In this document: positions 59,431-64,000 of the stretch, in pieces | How positions within the stretch are numbered: position 1 is the first letter of the stretch | Layout: each line of letters starts with the position of its first letter | Assembly (NCBI RefSeq): GCF_028640845.1 | Contig: NC_080542.1 | Coordinates: 15,579,901-15,643,900 of the forward strand | Length of the DNA stretch: 64,000 nucleotides | Direction of reading: 5' to 3' | Source of the DNA: Ahaetulla prasina | Taxonomy: Eukaryota; Chordata; Lepidosauria; Squamata; Colubridae | Notes under the pieces: generated by a model | The model's database searches: none | What the model saw: only the letters and a program-made list of their open reading frames with translations | Told to the model about the DNA's origin: nothing | Made by a program: the position numbers and the translations under genes

Positions 59431-61641
59431 GAAGAACTCGTCGCCGCCTGGGAAAGGGCAGCGGCGGGGGCCTTGGACCGCATCGTACTTTTGTGGCCTC
59501 TGACCCGGCACCGATCTCGACTGGCTCCTTGGTATTCCGAGGAGTTGAGAGAGATGAAGCGCCGGAAAAGATGCCTAGAGAGTAATTGGAGGGCCAGCCA
59601 TTCTAATCAAACACTAGTAAGGTCTCATATTCAGACCTATCTAGTGGCAATAGGAGCGGCGAAGCATGAGTATTTCTCCACTCTTATTGCGTCAGCAGAT
59701 AACCGCCCAGCAGCCTTCTTTAGGGTGACCCGCTCCCTTCTTACTCAGGGAGTTAGGGAAGACCCCTTGCAAGGCCATGCTGAGGACTTTGGACAATATC
59801 TGCACAATAAAATCGCTCATTCGAGATGGGCTGGACACAGATTGGGTAGTCTCAGATGGGATGATGGAGGCGGTTCTTGAGACTGTCATCTGGGAGGAGT
59901 TTGACACTGTGGCTCCCGACGACATGGACAGGATACTGAGGAGGCTGAATGCAACCACATGTTTATTGGACCCATGTCCCTCCTGGCTGGTACTGGCCAC
60001 AAAGGAGGTTACACGAGACTGGCTCCAGGGAATGGTTAACGCTTCTCTGAGGGAGGGTGTCTTCCCTACGGCCTTGAAAGAGGCTGTGGTGAGACCCCTC
60101 TTCAAGAAGCCCTCCCTGGATCCAGCTATTTTATTGAACTACCGTCCGGTCTCCAACCTTCGTTTTGTGGCGAAGGTTGTTGAGAGTGTGGTAGTGCATC
60201 AGCTCCCTCAGTACCTGGATGAAACTGTCTATCTGGACCCATTCCAGTCTGGCTTCCGGCCTGGGTACAGCACTGAGACGGCATTGGTTACATTGGTAGA
60301 TGATCTCTGGAGGGCGTGGGAGAGAGATTGTTCTTCTGCCCTGGTCCTATTAGATCTCTCAGCAGCTTTTGATACCATCGACCATGGTATCTTGCTGTGG
60401 CGGCTGGAGGGGCTGGGAGTGAGAGGCACCATTTTTTGGTGGTTCTCTTCCTTCCTCTCTGACCGGTCGCAGACAGTGTTGGCAGGAGGGCAGAGATCGA
60501 CCGCGAGACGCCTCTTGTGTGGGGTGCCCTAAGGGTCGGTTCTCTTGCCTCTCCTGTTCAACATCTATATGAAGCTGCAGAGCGAGATCATCCGTGGTTT
60601 TGGGGTGCAGTGTCATCTGTATGCTGATGATACGCAGCTATACATTTCCACCCCTAACCACCTCAGCGAAGCCGTTGAGGTGATGTCCCATTGTCTGGAG
60701 GCCGTGCGGATCTGGATGGGGAAAAATAGGCTCTGACTCAACCCCGTCAAGACTGAGTGGCTGTGGATGCCGGCGTCCCGATATAATCAGCTGAGGCCAT
60801 CGCTGTCTGTGGGGAACGAATCATTGGCCCCCACAGAGAAGGTCCACAATCTGGGCGTCCTTCTGGATGCACGACTGTCATTGGATGAGCATTTGACGGC
60901 CGTCACCAGAGGAGCTTTTTATCAGGTCCACCTGATACGCCAGTTGGGTCCCTTCTTACACCGGGATTCCTTGTGAACAGTCACTCACGCTCTCGTCATT
61001 TCCCATCTGGACTACTGCAACACTCTCTACATGGGGCTTCCCTTGAAGAGCACCCGAAGGCTCCAATTGGTTCAGAATGCGGCCGCGCGAGTGATAGAGG
61101 GAGTAACTCGTTGCTCCCATATAACACCTCTCCTGAGCATGCTGCACTGGCTTCCGGTGGTCTTTCAGGTGCAATTCAAGGTGTTAGTTACCACCTTTAA
61201 AGCACTCCATGGCATAGGACCGGGTTACTTACAGGACCGCCTGCTGCTACCGGCGATCTCCCATCGACCAGTGCACTCTCATAGGGAGGCTCTCCTCAGG
61301 GTGCTGGCGGCCAGTCAATGTCGGCTGGCGGCGCCCAGGGGGAGGGCCTTCTCTGTGGGGGCACCAACCCTCTGGAACAAGCTACCACCAGGTATCTGCC
61401 AACTCCCTGATCTTCGGACCTTTCGACGTGAGCTGAAAACATTTCTGTTTCATCGTGCAGGACTGGCCTAATGGGTTTTAATAATGGGGTTTTATTGTTT
61501 TTAAGTCTTCAACCAACTTTAAATTTTCTTTTTAAACTGGTTTTAAAAATTGTACTAATTGTTTTTACTTTGGCTGTAAACTGCCCTGAGTCCTTTGGGA
61601 GAAGGTCGGTATAGAAATTGAAACAATAAATAAATAAATAA
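59431..61641 (+). mobile_element. L2 LINE, long recent copy, nested in the L1 (gene D)
   Basis: About 2.2 kb, 5' truncated, with the squamate L2 terminus at 61580-61612 and an AAAT-type tail. Flanked by ATATTAAGAA (59421-59430) and ATATTAGAAG (61642-61651), a near-perfect target duplication. Gene C lacks it. Confidence 0.9.
59473..61471 (+). pseudogene. L2 endonuclease-linker and reverse transcriptase, few inactivating changes
   Basis: Linker motifs APWYSEELREMKRRKRCLES and LIASADNRPAAFFR lie in one frame; a +1 change near 59800 leads to the reverse-transcriptase frame with [73 protein letters not shown] and [10 protein letters not shown] (catalytic box at 60620-60631), through [20 protein letters not shown] to a stop at 61471. 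Only three in-frame stops interrupt it (after GVP, NRL and RDSL), so it is relatively young, but inactive. Confidence 0.85.
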
Positions 61642-61645
61642 ATAT

Positions 61646-62871
61646 TAGAAGGGCATGATGTACAAAAAGGGTGGCATGACTTTCTATGGGACAAAGAAAA
61701 TAAATCCCATTCATATTTTTTTCATCATAAAATACAAGAGGTCTTAACGATAATATGGCAAGTGACTACGAAAAAATACTATATGAAAATGCCTGGGTGG
61801 GTGTCAACAATGGAAGCAATGATACACCCAAGTGACATGGATATAAATAAAAGAGTCAAATATTATGAAATTTTAGATGCCCAACAAAATTTTAAAAATA
61901 GGCAAGACTTGGAGAAACAAGGAATTAACATTGATTGGTGGCCTTACCTACAAGTAAAATTGCGGTATTTAAAAGATAAAGAGGAATATGGAGTTGAACT
62001 GGCTCCGCAGCACTTAGATAATTATTGATTGGCCCAGATGAAAAATTAATAACTAAATTCTATAAGTATTTTTTGGAATTTGACAAAGCAGAAGAAACAG
62101 TGAAGGGAGTGATGTAGCATGGGCAAAAAATGAAGGGCACAACATTGAATTCGATGAATGGGAAACAATTTGGAACAGAAATTATAAAATAACAAGATCG
62201 GCAAAATATAAAGAAAATCAATACAAAATGTTCTACCGCTGGCATATGGCTCCCTCAAGATTGGCAAAAATATATCCAAATTTAACCCCAAATTGTTGGA
62301 AATGTGGACAGAAGCCTTCTATCATTCATGGTGGCTGTGTCCAGAATCGAAAAAATATTGGAAAAAAATAAAAAATTGGTTACAGGAAATAACCGCTGTT
62401 CAACTGGAATATACAACAGAATTGTTCCTTCTAGGGATAATGAGAAAACTTATGACAAGAAAACGAGACATATGATTATACATATAACAACTGTGGCAAG
62501 ATTGGCCTTTGCGCAATGTTGGAAGAACGTAAATATGCCTTCTGAGGACTTAATAATTAAAAGAAATTTTAACTGTGCTGAAATGGATAAACTATCATTG
62601 GAACTAAATGGAAAGAGAGACTTGGAGTATTATGTATCATGGGAGAAATGGTACAAATGGATTGAAAACAGAAGAATAAAACAGACTCAGACATAGTAAA
62701 AAATTTGATGAAGTAAAATGTATAGAATATAAAAACTTTTTAGTGATATGTAGTGTAAATGGTCACAGTTCTGCACAAAAAAATTTCTTTTTTGTAATTT
62801 TGTATTGCTGTATTTATTTTTTTCGGGTTTTTTTGTTTGTTTTAAAATTAATAAAATATGGTTTAAAAAAA
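61646..62871 (+). mobile_element. L1 LINE 3' part in gene D
   Basis: Resumes [36 protein letters not shown] and then matches 40934-42046 (CWKCGQKPS region, [27 protein letters not shown]) and the A-rich end. Confidence 0.85.
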
Positions 62872-63063
62872 TAATGAAATCAAAAAATAATGAGATGGTT
62901 AGGTATTGTCATCAGTACAATTAATATTAATTTGGGCAAATTCTAGAACACAGTGGAGAACAGAAGGGTCATTGCTATGGTTGCTGGAGTTGCAAGAGTC
63001 GAACAAAACTTAGTGACTGAACCCCAATAATAATAACTGAAACAGCACAGCAACCCAAAAGTA

Positions 63064-63480
63064 CAGGGGTTCATTGTTTAATGACTGCTTGTACAGCAAC
63101 CATCTGAAATTGTAACAGTGCAGAACAAGTGATAATTATGACTTCCTTACTGTGCTCATATGATCACAATCCTGGAAGTCAGCAATTGGGTTTTATTTCT
63201 GACTGTCATGGCATCCCACAGTTACTTGATTGTGATTTGCAATCTATCTTTCCAGATTTCCACAAGCAATGTCAATGTGTAAAAGCTAGAAGGAAAATGG
63301 AAGTTGTGATGACATGAATGCCGTGCTTTAAAAACTATGCAATCCTCAATTAATAATGCTAACTGGGGTCTGTCAAAATTATTGTTGTTAAACTGTAAGG
63401 TCAAGTGATGTCACAACTTATACCTGCATCACTGAGCAATGGAAATTCAGATCCCAATGACCATCCTTAAGTAAGGGTTA
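63064..63480. mobile_element. Non-autonomous DNA transposon relic, intron 3 copy D
   Basis: Same element as 6551-6967 and 42238-42647: left end CAGGGGTTCATTGTTTAATG, right end CCTTAAGTAAGGG. Confidence 0.6.
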
Positions 63481-63559
63481 TAGTTGAAGATAGACTTACT
63501 TTTGCACATTAAAACCTAAAATTAATAACCTACGCCGAAAATATGACCTAACATTATTT

Positions 63560-64000
63560 TTCATGCTGCTCGCAATATAAGCCCTACCCCTCCAAATAAG
63601 CCCTACTTCAGAGCATCAGCAGCAAGTGTGGGGTGGTGGGGGTAGCCAGGTGGCAAGTATGTGCACAGGGTAAGAGGTGTCTAGAAGCAAGTGCAGCCTT
63701 TGTGCATCCAGGGAGGAAGGAACGTCATCCATTCCACCACCTATCTTTCCTTGCAGAGTGTGGGCAAAGCTGGTGGACCCCGTTGCACAGTGGGAACTGA
63801 GAAGGCAGGAGCGATGCCATGGCACCAACCCCCACCACACCATTTCCTGGCTGTGTGAGGTGGTGCACTTAGCATGGTTCTACTGGCAGCAGGAGGGCAC
63901 TCTGGACATCATAGATCTGGGACGACTCACGCCATGCCAGGCAGGAGCAGCCCAGTAGGGCAGCCAAGAGCAGCATTACCAGGAGGGTAAAGAGCTCCCA
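63560..64000. repeat. Unclassified conserved intronic block, copy D, cut by the window edge
   Basis: Very close to 42720-43160, with the plus-strand TCTTTCCTTGCAG motif and a 93-codon open frame (63677-63958). Gene D exon 3 should follow beyond the edge. Confidence 0.45.

Overview
The window looks like a piece of a squamate reptile genome, most likely a snake. The evidence is a tandem array of vomeronasal type-2 receptor (V2R) genes embedded in a dense and diverse set of non-LTR retrotransposons (L1, L2, CR1, a CR1/Rex1-like family and a BovB/RTE fragment), tRNA-derived SINEs, and (ATTCT)n tracts. (ATTCT)n is the reverse complement of AATAG, a pentamer known to be enriched in snakes. The species call is inference. 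There is no prokaryotic or organellar content.

Four V2R genes, named A to D here, lie head to tail on the minus strand. Each complete copy has the classic six-exon family C GPCR layout: signal peptide exon (218 bp), two ligand-binding exons (286 and 852 bp), a fourth exon (228 bp), a cysteine-rich exon (127 bp) and an 899-bp seven-transmembrane exon. Exon lengths and phases are identical in all copies. Genes B (28906 to 18289) and C (47854 to 32980) are complete and open, each predicting 869 residues. Gene A (10655 to 1220) has exons 1-5; its last exon should lie left of the window, beyond an L2 inserted in intron 5. Gene D has exons 4-6 (54019 to 52156); exons 1-3 should lie right of the window.

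Layout: 1-10.7 kb gene A; 10.7-18.3 kb intergenic, with (ATTCT)n, LINE remnants, a large 5'-truncated L1 and a CR1/Rex1-like LINE; 18.3-28.9 kb gene B, whose intron 3 holds a nested tandem duplication, a DNA transposon split by a solo LTR, and a MITE; 28.9-33 kb intergenic; 33-47.9 kb gene C, whose intron 3 carries a near-full-length L1 broken by a CR1/Rex1-like element and a GC-rich block; 47.9-52.1 kb intergenic with an L2 nested in a CR1; 52.1 kb to the end, gene D, with the same L1 plus a later L2. Shared and private insertions give a relative chronology: the L1 and its nested CR1/Rex1-like element predate the C/D split, while the SINE in C, the L2 in D and the solo LTR in B came later.

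The receptors presumably detect peptide or protein cues in vomeronasal neurons; ligands cannot be inferred. I found no new enzymatic or defence system. The most unusual signals are the microhomology-bounded nested duplication in B intron 3, the unexplained GC-rich block in C, an uncharacterised block kept in intron 3 of all four genes, and the pentanucleotide tract at a fixed distance upstream of each start codon.
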